Program-made: the position numbers and the translations under genes
From: Saposhnikovia divaricata
Lineage: Eukaryota > Streptophyta > Magnoliopsida > Apiales > Apiaceae
Length of the DNA: 64,000 nt
Assembly (NCBI GenBank): GCA_036435485.1
Contig: CM071601.1
Span: 187,338,939 to 187,402,938, forward strand
Direction: 5' to 3'
The notes under the pieces: model-generated
What the model was told of the DNA's origin: nothing
Database searches by the model: none
The model's input: only the letters and a program-made list of their open reading frames with translations
Shown here: positions 22,309 through 34,900 of the stretch, piece after piece
How the letters are laid out: the number at the start of each line of letters is the position of its first letter
Numbering within the stretch: the stretch's first letter is position 1

Positions 22309-23902
22309 GTGCTGGTAGATGAAGGGAGTTCGGTAAACATTTTGTATCACCGGACATATTGCAAGATGAACTTGGGAGGCGAACAACTGGAGCCATGCCA
22401 TGAGGTACCGTTATATGGCTTCGGTAATCCACCTGTACCGATAGAAGGAACCATCACACTGTTTGTTTTGTTGGGAAAAGCACCGTATACTGTGGCGAAG
22501 GAAGCGAAGTTTTATGTGGTTCGGGTTGACAACTCGTACAATGGAATCCTGGGAAGGCCGACCTTATCTTTGTTCCAAACTGTGTCCTCCATCCCACATT
22601 TGAAGTTGAAGTTCCCAACCGAGCACGGAGTTGGGGAGATGAGAGGCGACCAGAAGGCCGCCCGAATCATTATGTTAGAAGATTTGGAGAAAGATAAAGA
22701 TGTTGAGATGGATGAAGCCGGCAAGAGAAAGAGAAGTGAGAACGAATCTGGGGGCAGCCATCAACTGCTAAATTTTGAATTGGAGAAGTTTGGGGTTGAC
22801 CTGACTAGCCCAATTGCCGAACTAGCTGCAGAAACCGAAGGAAGTTGAGTTGTTCGTCGGGCAAGTAGGGAAGATGATACAGATTGGGAAGAGCATGGAG
22901 CCAGAGCTAAAAAAGAAAGTTATCGAAGTCATTAGGGAATTCCATGATGTGTTCGCTTGGGGTCCCGAAGATATGCCAGGGTTGGATCCATCGGTTTCAA
23001 AACACTGTCTTAATATCAAGCCCGATGCATAACCTGTGAAGCAGAAGAAGAGAAATTTTACTATGGAAAGGTAAAAGGTTATCCAAGCCGAAGTGGAAAA
23101 GTTACTTGAGGCAAAGTTCATTGAGGAGATAGACTACCCCGACTAGTTGGCGAACGTGGTTGTGGTCAAAAAATCGAACGACAAGTGGAGAATGTGCGTG
23201 GATTATACTGACTTGATCAAACATTGTCCGAAGGACCACTATCCGCTGCCGAACATTGATCAACTGATAGATGCTACTTCGGGGCATCAAATACTCAGTT
23301 TTCTGGACGCTTTCTCCGGATACCACCAGATCGCCATGAATGTCGAGGACATACCTAAGACAACATTCATCACCCCGAACGGCACTTATGCCTACATCAA
23401 GATGCCATTCGGACTGAAGAACGCGGGGGCAACATTTCAGAAAATGATCAACAAAGTCTTCAGGGCGCAGATAGGTCGAAATATGGAATGCTATGTGGAT
23501 GACATGATTGTTAAGTCCCTTTTCAAGGATCATGCCAAAGATCTGAGGGAGTGTTTTGAAACCCTTAGGAGGAACAATATGATAATCAACCCGAACAAAT
23601 GCACGTTCGGGGAAAACAGTGGAAAGTTCCTGGGATATATGGTTAGCGCTCGAGGGATTGAGGCGAACCCAGAAAAAATCAAGGCTATAATTGATATGGA
23701 AGCACTAAAGACGATCAGGGACATTCAGAAGCTGACCGGACGGTTGGCAGCCCTGAGGAGGTTCATTTCCAAGTCATCTGAAAAAGCTCTACCATTTTTT
23801 GAAGTACTTCGGGGGTCAAAGAACTTCGAGTGGGGGCCGAAATGCCAGAAAGCATTTGAAGACACTGCAGAGCTACAACCTTCTTCAGACGACGAGCAAT
23901 GA
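22309..23902 (+). pseudogene. pol: Gypsy pol: protease and reverse transcriptase, truncated
   Basis: The protease site VDEGSS is at about 22315-22335. The frame changes near 22840. RT runs to about 23870 with FLDAFSGYHQI, MPFGLKNA and the catalytic YVDD at about 23490, then L-T-G-R-L-A-A-L. In-frame stops lie at 23030, 23072 and 23144. The coding similarity ends abruptly at about 23865 and the frame closes at 23902. The RNase H, integrase and any chromodomain are deleted. Confidence 0.9.
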
Positions 23903-23941
23903 TATCATCAAGGGAAGACACTACACAAGAAATAAAATCAG

Positions 23942-24736
23942 TCAGTCAAAATGCAAGAACGACCAAAAACAAAATAGACAGAATAAAACTAAGGTCAAGG
24001 GAGAATGAGGGCTATCGCTACCCCAAAGGGTGAGCAACCAGTCAGCGTCTCGACTGCTGGTCAATGGAATTTTGACCATCTCCAGATCACAGAGGATCTT
24101 GTAATCATTTTCGTCCGCCCCCGGGATTGAAGGATACACAACTTTCGTTGGATCGACTTCCTTCCACATGGCGAACTTGGCTATCTTCCATCCAGAAATA
24201 AAGAACCACTTGTCGTGGGCTCCCTTGTTGCTGGAATTGGTATGCGCCTAGTCTGGTAGGTTATTCTTTCGGGCAATGGTGTAGAAACCATTACTTTTCG
24301 GATTCCTTCGGAACTCATAATGGCACCAGAAAAGAGACGCCCTCGGAGTAATTTTCACCGTCAGACAGCGAGTTTGGAAGCAGTTTACATGGATGAAGGA
24401 ATTTGGGTCTAATTGACCCATGGCGATCCCCATGTTTTTCAACAGCCTCTTCAGGAGAGGCAGTATTGGCACCCGAAAGCCACATTTAAAAGCGTCTTCG
24501 GAAATGCCTGTGGCCACGGCACCAAGGCTTTCTAGAACTGGGGGGTTGTGGTATATGCGATCCTTCCGGTCAGCCGGGTAGACGTGCCAGAGGTTTCTCA
24601 CAATACTATATTTCTGGTGTAAAAGGGCTACGCCATTCTTGGTCAGCTTGGAACGCATGTTCGCTGCCGGATAAGTTGTGATATTAGCAAAAGGAGAAAG
24701 AGCAGAAGGAGCAGCAACTGCAGATGACCGATCCAT
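23942..24736 (-). pseudogene. Antisense extra ORF of the gypsy element
   Basis: A minus-strand frame of about 265 codons starting at 24736 is broken once by a TAG at 24248-24250. After a Ser/Ala-rich start and a Y-S-I-V-R-N-L block come R-V-P-I-L-P-L-L-K-R-L-L and G-Q-L-D-P-N-S-F, then F-Y-T-I-A-R and W-F-F-I-S-G-W. That pattern resembles the plant 'putative gypsy type transposon' domain (PF04195-like). Antisense extra ORFs are known in Tat-group gypsy elements; their role is unknown. The single stop fits CAG to TAG. Confidence 0.6.
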
Positions 24737-25716
24737 GTCCCTGCATTCGGAAATGAAGTGACATCAGCCATGTACTCGGAGAATGAATGTGAAGAAAAAT
24801 ATAAAAGAGAAAACTATAGGAGCCGAGTACATTTGGCTGGGATCGGTCGGGGACATCATAGGGTCTAAAGGCGACTAAACCGAAAGCCCATGGGCTAAGG
24901 TATAGAGACTTCAGGATTTGTTACATGTGAAGATAGGGACCGTCCGAAGGATGTTCATTGGGCTTGAAAATCCCGAAGGATGATCAAACCCCGAAAAACC
25001 TCAACAGTCCCAGAATCTCAAAAAGGTAAAGACTCTAAGAATGGTATACTATACCGAAGAAGCGAGTGTAAACCTATTCACATTTTAAATAAAAACCCAT
25101 ATTGACCAAAACCCATTTCATCTACCCATGCATAAAAATACACATACACGTGTGGATGGAGTGTGTGTCGAAAGTGAAATACAAAACGAATAGATACACA
25201 GACATATACATACAGAGATTGTGGTACAGTTCACAGCATTTTGGGAATGAAAAGCATTGAAAAAGGTAGGGAAGAACTTACTGTTTTGCCAATGAAGGAT
25301 GAGATCTGATTCCTGAGGATATAATTCTTTAAGATGAACTGCCACCGGGATTGGAGAACTGGGAGATGCCGGAGATGAGGAGACGGTTCCAATCGCGACT
25401 GCTTGCGAAATGTTCTTGTTGAGAAGTTTTTGTTCTTGTTGAAATGTAAAAGATGATAATGAAATAGTTTTATGGGTTTAAGTATAGGGAACTGACGTTT
25501 GGACAAGGATCTTTTCGAATTCAACGGCTGCGATTAAGGCGCGAATCTCGAGATTGGACAGCTGTCAGCATTTAAGAGACACGACTTCCCATGAGTCGTC
25601 TTATCGATGTGGGCTGTCATCCTTATCCGAGGAAGACGTCTGAAGAGTAGACTCCGAAGATGGGCCTGGGCTTTGGCCTCCGTCCTGAGGATAACTCTGA
25701 ACGAAGCCCGGGGACA
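24737..25716. other. Gypsy 3' region without coding sequence
   Basis: Non-coding region between the antisense ORF and the 3' LTR. It contains several CCGAAGGATG-like short repeats (near 24950-24980). If the antisense ORF is transcribed, its promoter should lie here. Confidence 0.55.
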
Positions 25717-26083
25717 TGTTGGAGGGGGAATGGGCTGGACCGAAGGCCCATTACCATGAATCCGAAGGAAGCCCATGACCATCTGGACCGTTCGTTCACA
25801 ACGGTCTTATGGTTACACGATCCTAAGGACGTGGGACACGTCTCCCCATGATACCCACTCTTCGGGTAACCGCCTGAAAGGAGAAGGATATTGTTTAGTC
25901 AGGTTCAATTTTCTCATTGATACACAATTACACACTAGACACAAACTCTTTACGTTCAAAATATCTTACCAAAATCGACTAACTTATTCTTACACCGGAG
26001 GTGAATCGGGGAGTCAATCCCTCGCATTCTTCTTCATTGCAGATCCGACCGAATCAAGGTCCGGGAGAAATTCAGTCGTAACA
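25717..26083 (+). repeat. 3' LTR of the gypsy element
   Basis: Starts TGTTGGAGGG, ends GTAACA, and is followed by GGACC. Confidence 0.92.
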
Positions 26084-26088
26084 GGACC

Positions 26089-26827
26089 TAACATATTATG
26101 CGTGACTCATATTACTTTCTAGTGGAATAAAGTGTGGCTCTTCGTCATTAACATGAAGCTTCAGTAGCATGAAAACATCCAAACACTAAATCAAACCTGG
26201 TCAATCGTTTGTATTCTCATGTTAGAAAGTTTGCTCATCAGAAAAGATACTGGGGAACTAGTAATACAGGACTCTTTTATAAGATGAATGAATCATCAAA
26301 TCTCTATACAACAAAAAAATTATCTATTCTTAGAATGAATAACTCCAAATTGGACCATAGAGGAGCTTGCTGTCTCCTTTGGAACTACCTCTATATGGCC
26401 ATAGTTTAGCAAATGGAAAGCATACGGTGACTCTCTTCACTTCACTGAGATAATCGTTCTTATCATAGTCTTGGAAGACGGATGTTTGTCCAGGTTATCG
26501 ATAACAATTAAGGTAGGTTCAAATTTTTGTAAAGTAGTGTGCTGCATCAAACTAATCAGCTATTTACAGGATGAACTTGGTCTCCCATGTTTATTACAAT
26601 TTGTTTTGTACTAAAAAGCAAAAGGTAGAAAATTTTGTAGTACATATCAAAACACTTGCACATGGTGGAGGAACCGGGATTTCAATATACCCGGGACTAA
26701 ATTAAAGTATCATCAATATTTTGATGACAGTGCTTGCTTAATAAAAAAAATCTATTAATTATTAACTGAAAATCGAGATTTGAAAAAAAAAATTACTAAA
26801 ATTTTCGGTTTAGCGAGGACTTCAAGC
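26089..26827. other. Intergenic or decayed gene sequence
   Basis: No clear gene. The first bases supply, on the minus strand, a splice-acceptor-like TTAG next to the gypsy target site. A short open stretch at about 26430-26500 on the minus strand ends in a donor-like GTATGC. Confidence 0.4.
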
Positions 26828-27088
26828 TTATTTTTTGGTTCCGCCGGAACTTGCACACTCCCGATCAGCCACATTATTTGGCGGGACGAATTTGTGGGTA
26901 ACATTGCAGTAACATTTATTGTCGACACAAAACTTGTCGTACTCCCTAGAAGGTTGATATTCGCAGAAATTAAGGCATTCCATTTCGCAAGACAGTTCGG
27001 CCGCCATTACCACATCAACTGCTGATCCCAGCACAACCAAGCACAACACTATACTTGCAACAACCATCTTATTATCTGAATACCCCAT
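26828..27088 (-). CDS. Small secreted cysteine-rich peptide, defensin-like
   Basis: An 86-residue uninterrupted frame. The second Met (residue 8) starts a strong signal peptide: MVVASIVLCLVVLGS, then ending near V-V-M-A. The mature part has seven cysteines spaced C-x3-C-x3-C-x11-C-x4-C-x-C-x16-C. The CxxxC and CxC pairs are typical of the cysteine-stabilised alpha-beta fold of plant defensin-like peptides, though one cysteine is unpaired and the glycine before the fourth cysteine is absent. If made, it would be exported to the cell wall space. A TATA-like CATATATAC lies about 65 bases upstream. It appears to be a single-exon gene, although defensins often have an intron in the signal peptide. 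Its function cannot be assigned. Confidence 0.65.
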   Translation of the reverse strand: MGYSDNKMVVASIVLCLVVLGSAVDVVMAAELSCEMECLNFCEYQPSREYDKFCVDNKCYCNVTHKFVPPNNVADRECASSGGTKK

Positions 27089-27150
27089 TGGGCCGGGATT
27101 GATCGCCGATTATTAACAACAGATGAACAATGTGCGATATCTTAAAATGT

Positions 27151-27159
27151 GTATATATG
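27151..27159 (-). promoter_or_regulatory. Possible TATA box of the cysteine-rich peptide gene
   Basis: The minus strand reads CATATATAC about 65 bases before the start codon, a usual distance for a plant gene with a short leader. No other core promoter element was recognised. Confidence 0.35.
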
Positions 27160-29410
27160 TTTACATATTTGAATATGTGGCTTAATTTATACTCGTCCCA
27201 TTTCAACCAAATCTCTCTTACTTTCGGATGACCGTACAATTGTCCGAGTGAATTTAAAAAGAGACATGCATGCAATAATATTCTAAACCACATATATATT
27301 CCTAATTTATTTGCCGTAAATATGTAATCATTTGTAACCACAAAAAATATACTACATTTAAGGTTCTTGTCACCGGTGAGTGATGCTCTATAATTGTGTG
27401 AAGACAAAAAAAAAATGAATAATAGTAACAAAATGGTGTGTTATTTTATTTTTTATTTTTTTGCATGATATATTTGGTATTTACATTCAGAAATTTACTA
27501 ATCACACTCCTTAGTGTTTGTACTAAATTCAGTTATTTCAGAAATTGATATTAAGCTGCTAAGTAAATAATGTGTTAAAATTTTGTTTTTCTGATGCATT
27601 ATGCATATCATAAATAAGTGTTTTGAACTAGGAAGGAAAAATAATATTATAATATGCGTGTTCGGCTGCACAAACAAGTTGACTTAGAGCTAGTTTGACA
27701 AATCTTATTTATCAGAAATAACTTATTTCTGAAAAAAATACATTAAATTATACTTTTTTATGAAATAAGTTACTTATTTTCTGCATATAAAGAATACTAA
27801 ACCCCTCCTAAATATTTAATTCTAAAAATTAGTATATAAATATGAAATTTTTTTCTCCAAATAAGTCCTTATTTTAAAAAAAATAAGAAACAGCTCTTAA
27901 ATGGGTCAAAGCCCATTTGCATTTTCGTTGAAGTGTTTGACAAATAATTTAAACAGGTTTATCAACTAATTTTGTATTGAAAATATATATAGTCCTAACA
28001 ATCCTCCCCCATTAATTTTGTGTAAGCTAACTATTCGATTTGATTTTTGAAAACCCTATTAATTCTATGAATTTATTTAAAATGATATATTTAATTATAA
28101 ATTAGATTAATATATCAATTTATATTGATTACCGATTTTTACAACAATAAGCTCAAAGTCGGCATACCAGTACATTCATTCAGCTTTAACTTATATTGTT
28201 TTGTTTGATTTTGCTGTTGAAGTGCATAATACCCGACACCATAAATACTAGGAAAAACACATGTATTAACATCTGAATTTGCATCCCATTTTCGATTTAG
28301 TACATGAACAAATATTTTAAACAAAAACAACATCCAATTATATAATCATTTATCCTATTGACCATTTGTTAATAGAGACCTTAAATTCCATAACATGATA
28401 TCATATGGTACCTACGTGTGTATATATATTAGCTGTCATTATCTAAAGAGGTTAGGGAGCCTGAGATGTATCTCAGGTAAATTGCCTGAGATACATGAAA
28501 TTTATATGCAAATTAGAATTTTTATGGGATGGACATTCTTGTAAAATCAGATTTTTTTTAATTAACCCCGCGGGCCAATCAAATTTAAAGTATGTTTTTT
28601 AAGTATCTCAGTAAAAATTACATGAGATCAGAATCTTTTTTCTCTTATCTAAATGCTTATACACAGATCATCTGTAATCCTAAACCAATATATATTTATT
28701 TTTATCCTTTATAACTTGATCATCACTGACTCTACGGATGCGATATATGTTACTTAGAACAAGACTTTGTTATCTAAAGAACCTCCATCCAACACCCCTA
28801 TAGAGTTTGAGTGTTATCTCGAATTCAGTCAGAGAAATTTTCAAGTAATTATTTTACGATATTCTCTACACATATCATATTAAAAAATCAGACTCATGTA
28901 TAGTGGCGTAGCCAGAAATCGGAATTAGTGAGGTCAAAAAATTTTCTAACTCAATAATGAATGCAAAATATTTATAAGAAAAAATATATTAATTTAAAAT
29001 TTAAATTATCAAGAACAAACTTAACTACCTACATAATTTGTTGGGATCAAATTTATATTTATTACCACAAAAGCAATTTTTTAATGTGATCAAATTTGAA
29101 TTTTTCCACTATAAATATTTTAATAAAAAATTTATACATACAAAATTTTCATTTTTTAAAATTTCAATTGGATCGGTTGCACCCCTTAGCGATACATTGG
29201 TTACGCCCCAACTCATGTATGATCCATGTCATGTTCCAGGAAGAATTTTTTAGTTGGACTATCTTCCTCGATAATTTCTATAGGAGAGATATATTATTCT
29301 TAATTAGGAGAAAAAATATAATGAATTTTCATGTAAGCGCCACGTGGAAACAACGTTAGTATATTTACCGTGTCTGTTAGCGGATGGACATCAAAGTTAA
29401 GTGTTAATAT
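27160..29410. other. Intergenic, no gene seen
   Basis: AT-rich sequence with scattered short open frames, none with recognisable features. A palindrome-rich block at 28456-28650 resembles the possible MITE at 19569-19749. A segment near 27690-27900 has the GAGCTAGTTTGAC...AAATAAG composition of degraded hAT-type MITEs. Confidence 0.5.
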
Positions 29411-29420
29411 AGTTGGATTA

Positions 29421-30783
29421 ATTTTTTTTTTTTTTTTGAAATAAAACGTATTTGCATTAATTAAAGTGCTTCCAAAGCAAGGTTACACATAATAAAATCA
29501 GGAGCGGTAATAAGCCACTCTTGTAAATCAGACATAGAATAAGCACCATTTGCTAACAAATGGGCAACACTATTCGCTGATCTAGGAACAAACATAATTA
29601 ACACTTCCTCAAAGTGTTTAATCAACTCTCTACAATCATCAACGATTGTATCAAATGTCGAACACCCTTGTTTATCCTTTTCTGCGTTGATTGCATCCAC
29701 TAGAATTTTGGCATCCGTCTCAAAAACACACCTACTCGATCTCCATTCCTTCGTCCATGACAAAGCTTCCTTCAAACTTAATGCTTCTGCAATTCTTGGT
29801 TGACATATGGCCTGTAACCTCCTGCTTCTAGCTCGAACAAACTATCCATTATCATCCCTTATTACACACCCCAGACCAATCAATCCTCCCTCTGTATCAC
29901 AAGCTGCATCTGTGTTAATTTTTATCCACTGTAGAGGTGGCTTGCACCACGTATTTACTCTTCTTTGCCTCTGTGTCTCCCTCTGATCATCAACCTCCAT
30001 GGCCTTACTCCAATCAGACCTCATATTTAACGCCATAGATTTCACCCCAAAAACAGACATTGTCACCCTCTCCCATATCCATTTATTCCGTCTGTACCAT
30101 AAAGCCCAACATATCATACCAAACATAGCTCCGTGTTCCTTACTACCATTGCTCAGAACTCTTTTAGTCACTTGTAAAACCGTATCGCCAGGCATCACTG
30201 AAATCAGACTAAGCATACCTACAGCATTCCAAACTTGAACATCAAAATCGCACTGAAACAGTACGTGTAAGCTGTCCTCAACATGATTATGACACCAAGC
30301 ATATCTATCCACAACATTGACATGTTTAGTGATCAAATTAGCAGCTGTTGGCAGTACATCTCTACACGTTCGCCAAACAAAATTAACTACCTTTCCTGGA
30401 AGCTTAAGTCCCCAGACTTTATTCCAAAATCTTCTATCAGGACAATCACTCTCTCCCTTAATTTTACGATAGCAACTCTGTACGGTGAACCTACCTGTGT
30501 CATCAAACAACCAGTACCAAGAATCATCCCGTTTTCGAATAGGAATATGAACTTGTTTCATCAGACTCTTATCCCTTTCATTGAATAAGTCCTCTAGAAT
30601 CTCTTCATCCCAACCCATCTGATCATCATCCATCAACTGAGCAACTGTGGTATGTTCTAACTGTGGATACCGTCCAGTTGTTATACAGCCATTTTGAGCA
30701 CAGGGCAACCATGGGTCTTGCCATATCAACGTACTCTTTCCATCTCCTATTTTTCTTCTCATTCCCTGTCGTACCACATCCTG
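29421..30783 (-). mobile_element. 5'-truncated LINE with intact 10-bp target duplication
   Basis: A minus-strand non-LTR retrotransposon copy. It ends in a poly(A) tract (a T run at about 29421-29438) and starts at 30783 inside ORF2. The sequence AGTTGGATTA flanks it perfectly (29411-29420 and 30784-30793). One frame encodes zf-RVT (W-N-K-V-W-G-L-K-L-P-G-K, then CHNHVEDSLHVLFQC) and RNase H (NTDAAC, VIRDDNG, ETDAK, S-A-N-S-V-A-H-L-L). It is interrupted only by a TAG at 29842-29844, where TGG is expected. A recent, dead-on-arrival insertion. Confidence 0.92.
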
Positions 30784-30808
30784 AGTTGGATTATGTTTTA
30801 ATTGACTT

Positions 30809-31011
30809 AGGGCCTGTTTGGCGTACCTTTTTTTTAGGACTTATGGACTTATTTTCGGGTAAAAATTTTATATTTTGATAATTTTTTTATACAAATATTT
30901 AATGTATGTTTGAGATTCAATAAGTTGCAAAAATAAGTTGGAAAGTTAGGAATCTCTAATTAACTTTGTCTTAAACTTATTCTGAAAAAAAGTTCCCCCA
31001 AACACCCCCTT
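30809..31011. mobile_element. hAT-type MITE
   Basis: The left end AGGGCCTGTTTGG is matched by the right end CCCCAAACACCCCCT, the common plant hAT MITE terminus. About 200 bp, non-coding. The flanks are only loosely similar (AATTGACT and AATTCATT), so the 8-bp target duplication is uncertain. Confidence 0.6.
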
Positions 31012-31434
31012 AATTCATTCATGTACTAAATCAAAAATAGAGTATAAATTCGGGTGCTAATATATGTGTTTTTCCTAAATACTATAGATGAGATACATGT
31101 CCTATAATTTGAGTAATTTGATGTAATAAGTTAAATTTTTTTATTATATTGATGTTAAGTTTGGATTAAATAAATTATCTAGGAATAAATAACTATTAGT
31201 ACTACGTAAATATTTTAATTATTTGCTTTGAAATTTTTACTTTGTCATTTGTATTTGTTTTAAAAAAAATTTTATGTCTAAATTTTGTCTTTTAATTTTA
31301 CATCCATGTATTTAAATTATTGTACTAAATTTTATTTTTTTAAATTATAAATTACAATTTATCAAACACATCATAAACTTATAAGTAAAGTTATCCAAAC
31401 ACTACAACTTATAAATAATAATTTACTTATTACG
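31012..31434. other. AT-rich spacer, no gene seen
   Basis: Between the two MITEs, downstream of the UBA gene. There is no coding frame and no terminal repeat. Confidence 0.5.
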
Positions 31435-31436
31435 TA

Positions 31437-31691
31437 CTCCCTCCCTCCCAAATCTTTTGTCTTCTTTGACTTTTAATGATCAAATTGACCAACTTTTGAT
31501 CACATATTACATATATAATATAAATGAAAATTATAATAAAAATTATATCATCAGAAAGTACGTTTAATTTACTTCAATATGTATTTTTCAGATTTTGCAA
31601 ATTATAAAAAAAAATACATAATTGTTAGTCAAAGTTTGGTCAATTTGACCACAAAAAGTCAAACAAGACAAAAAATTTGGGATAGAGGGAG
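31437..31691. mobile_element. Stowaway-type MITE
   Basis: 255 bp between TA dinucleotides (31435-31436 and 31692-31693). It starts CTCCCTCCCTCCCAAAT and ends ATTTGGGATAGAGGGAG, the standard Stowaway (Tc1/mariner) terminus. Inner inverted matches extend over GTCAAAGT and TTGACCA. It sits about 270 bases past the stop codon of the UBA gene and may overlap its 3' untranslated region. Confidence 0.9.
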
Positions 31692-31956
31692 TATATGACA
31701 TTAATCTTTTAGGATTCAACCATTTGGAACAATCATTGTCAACTACCTGAACATGATTGAAGCAAGCCCATGTTACACACTAAAAATATCTACACACTTT
31801 AATCCACCAGGGACGAAAGCTATCATCTGGCATCCTGAAGTGCAAATGTGTTTTAACTCGTACAAGCAATAGAGTCTACACGGTTCATATAAAATATACA
31901 AAAGAAAGCCATTTCACTACAAAGTTGGTATCAAAGAACTGTCTATTCTGTGATGA

Positions 31957-34900
31957 TCAGGATGAACCACTGAGGAAATGTGCCACGGCCTTGTCTGTAT
32001 CATTGTCGTACATGAGCAAGGCTTCTGCAACACTATTTGATGAGAATCCCATTTCACGCAAGAGAGTGTAGCCATTAGCAAATTCCCTAACCTTGCAAAG
32101 GAAAAGATAATAGAACATTTTGGTCAGAAAAAAGACAAATACCAAAAGTACTAGAGTATGGATGAACACAGCAGTTCTCGACTGCAACGGGCGTGCTCTC
32201 ATTTTTAAGTCTCACTATTGTTTTAATAGTACCATAATTAAATCCAAACAAATACATAATTTTTTTAAGATCAACTAATTAAAATAACTATATCAGGGAA
32301 CATTATAGCCATTATCAAGGGTGATTTGTCCACACGCGCACACACACAAAAAGAGTGACCACAAAATTCGCATGTGCATAACATTTATGTGCAAAATACC
32401 CTATTACCGAAAGGTATATTATAGAGCATGTTTGGCTACCCCTCTAATAAGAGGTAAAAAAACCACCTAAGGTACTTTTGTCTCTTATAAGAGGCAAATA
32501 CTCTAAGCTAAACACCCTCATTGTCTGATCTACCCCCCCCCCCCACATCGACTATCACATTGCTGATTGTACACATACATGGTCCTGATGGCTGTGCTAC
32601 ACAGTCCACCATGGCTTCGGGCTTAAGGCTACTGTTTACACAGACTATGACGAGTGCACACATAGTCCACTATGGTTGAAAATCATACTCATGTCTGCTA
32701 TGGTATTAATTTACAGAACCAATACAGTTTACACCCTCGGCCATGTCCAGTCTTTCCTCTTATGCCACATTAGCACTTCTCTTATAACTCGACTGTACAA
32801 CTTATTAAGAAAAACACACAACAGTGGAAGAAGGAAAAACTACCTTGATTGGATCATCTCCAAAATTTGCAACTGCAAGAGGCACCGCTTCTCTACTGAG
32901 ACCTGACGCAATGTATTTGCGCACAACATGATCTGTAGTGGAGCCCTGCTAAATAATAATGCAGCAATATAAACATAACGTGAGTCCTACAAGCACTGTA
33001 TATGGTCAGTTGCACCATAAACATAAGATCAGTGGCTCAAATTATTTTATGCACTATTTTATTTCAAGATTCAACCTTGTGAGCAGTCTAGCAAGTGTGT
33101 CACCAAACCTTTCAATCTTATAGTGAGCTGCTAGAATGTCTATCACTGCCCCAGTTGTTCTACTACAGTCTATATCATTAATGAACACAAGTATAAAGCA
33201 CACTAATGCATCCTATGTGTTAACTCAATGTCTAATGGGGCACGGGATGAGAAGTAGCAGTTTACCTTAATGTGGCAGAACAAGGAATTGTTAATACCCG
33301 GAAAAAATGGGGGCATATAGATGGCGAGTGAACAGGCATAAACAAAACCTATTTCATAGGAGATATCATCTATATAACTTGGTTGCAATCATTTCTTCTC
33401 TACACTAATGAATATCCTACAGTATTTTCACTCTAGCTTTTTGCATTGGTCTTGTTCTTCATTTAAATAAGGCCACATCGTTTTCCTAAATGAACTCTTA
33501 AAAAACTCGTGGTGCAAAATCATTAAAAAAGAAACTATGATTTAGGACAAGAACTTAATATATTAAACAATCTTGGGAGAATGAACGGCAGAACTTTATC
33601 TAGCACAATTTAAATCTAGATAATATCATAGAAAACTTGACTATAATCAAGTATAAAAACTAGTCACATGAATATGAAATTAATTGCTGACAAATAACCC
33701 AAATGGACTAAGGCGCATAGAGATGGGTCAAACAAAAAAAAAATTAATCAAATACAAAATAAAGTCCAATAACTATATTATCAATAGATCAGGAATAACA
33801 GGACTGATTCCTATCAAACTAATAAAGATATACATTTATACATATCTGTGTGCGCTTATATATAAAAATAATATATCCCTCATCGGCTTATATCTTAGGG
33901 TAACCGCCAATACTTAAGACTTCCGTCTCACCGCTTCTAATACCCTAATGAGAGCATGTCAAGCAACGATAGCTTGGTTGTTCAAGATTAAAGTAAGATA
34001 CCCTTCATCTGGTTCATACACTTACTGGGCTTTGCCACTCATGTGAGATAACCTGCCGGTCCAAACTTCCTTATATGTAGCTTTCAAAATCATTAATATA
34101 TTCTTCTTTATGAAACTACCCATCTATCCAATTCGAGTTTGGTCATCTCAAATGCGGATCCCAAATACTTTTCCAAGTAACATGTTTAATGAAGCAAATA
34201 AATGATATACGAGATATGCAGTATATGCAGTATATGCTTATATAAATTTAATAATGAAGGAATATGTGCCTCTATCAGGGGAAAAAAGTGCATACCTGAG
34301 AAGGTATTTCTGCAGGTCTAGATGGAGGGTTCTCATGCACAAGCTTACTCCAATCTGGCCTTTCTTTCTCTGCTTCAGCAAGTACCTTCCTTTCAAATTC
34401 AAAGTCAAACTGAAAATTGCTTCGAGGAATGTCTCCAATTTGTGGGGATAATTGAGGCTACAATGTGGTTAATAAATTGTGAAACTCATTAAAGACATAA
34501 ACTACATGGAAAATATAGACATATTAAAAAGAAAACCGCATTCATGATTTTGCACAATAGTATCACACTCTATACATGTACGCAATACGATAACCCTAAA
34601 ACATCCTCATCCTCTATATCTATTTGCAAAGCACCAACTTAGTTAAATCACATACGGATTAAGGCTAAGGGAACCAAAGCGCTGATGATCAGTTTAGTAA
34701 TCAGAGCCTTAAAAAACCGATCCTAAAAGCCTTTACTACTTTACTAAATAACAAAACAAAACAAAACAGTTAAACAACAACAGGTAATAACAATTCCTCT
34801 ATCTATAAGCACATCCAAAACCAAAAATACATTAATCCTAATTAAATCATTAACTAACATCGAAACAACTCCGAAAATCACACATAACAAATTAATCATA

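Larger units (their letters stand above)
20164..26083 (+). mobile_element. Ty3/gypsy LTR retrotransposon, Tat-like, internally deleted
   Basis: A 5,920-bp element with LTRs of 375 and 367 bp and perfect 5-bp target duplications GGACC (20159-20163 and 26084-26088). It has gag, protease and RT in gypsy style, but RNase H and integrase are missing, and an antisense extra ORF lies before the 3' LTR. The LTRs differ at roughly 16 positions by eye plus one 8-bp gap, so this is the oldest of the LTR elements measured here. At least five in-frame stops and one frameshift disable it. The gag zinc motif CHYHRDKGHNTEEC and the antisense ORF point to the Tat group; that placement is inference. Confidence 0.93.

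Noticed and set aside
34238..34451. Short frames on both strands over exon 3 of the UBA gene
   Set aside because: Splice-aware reading gives one consistent exon; these are other-frame readings.
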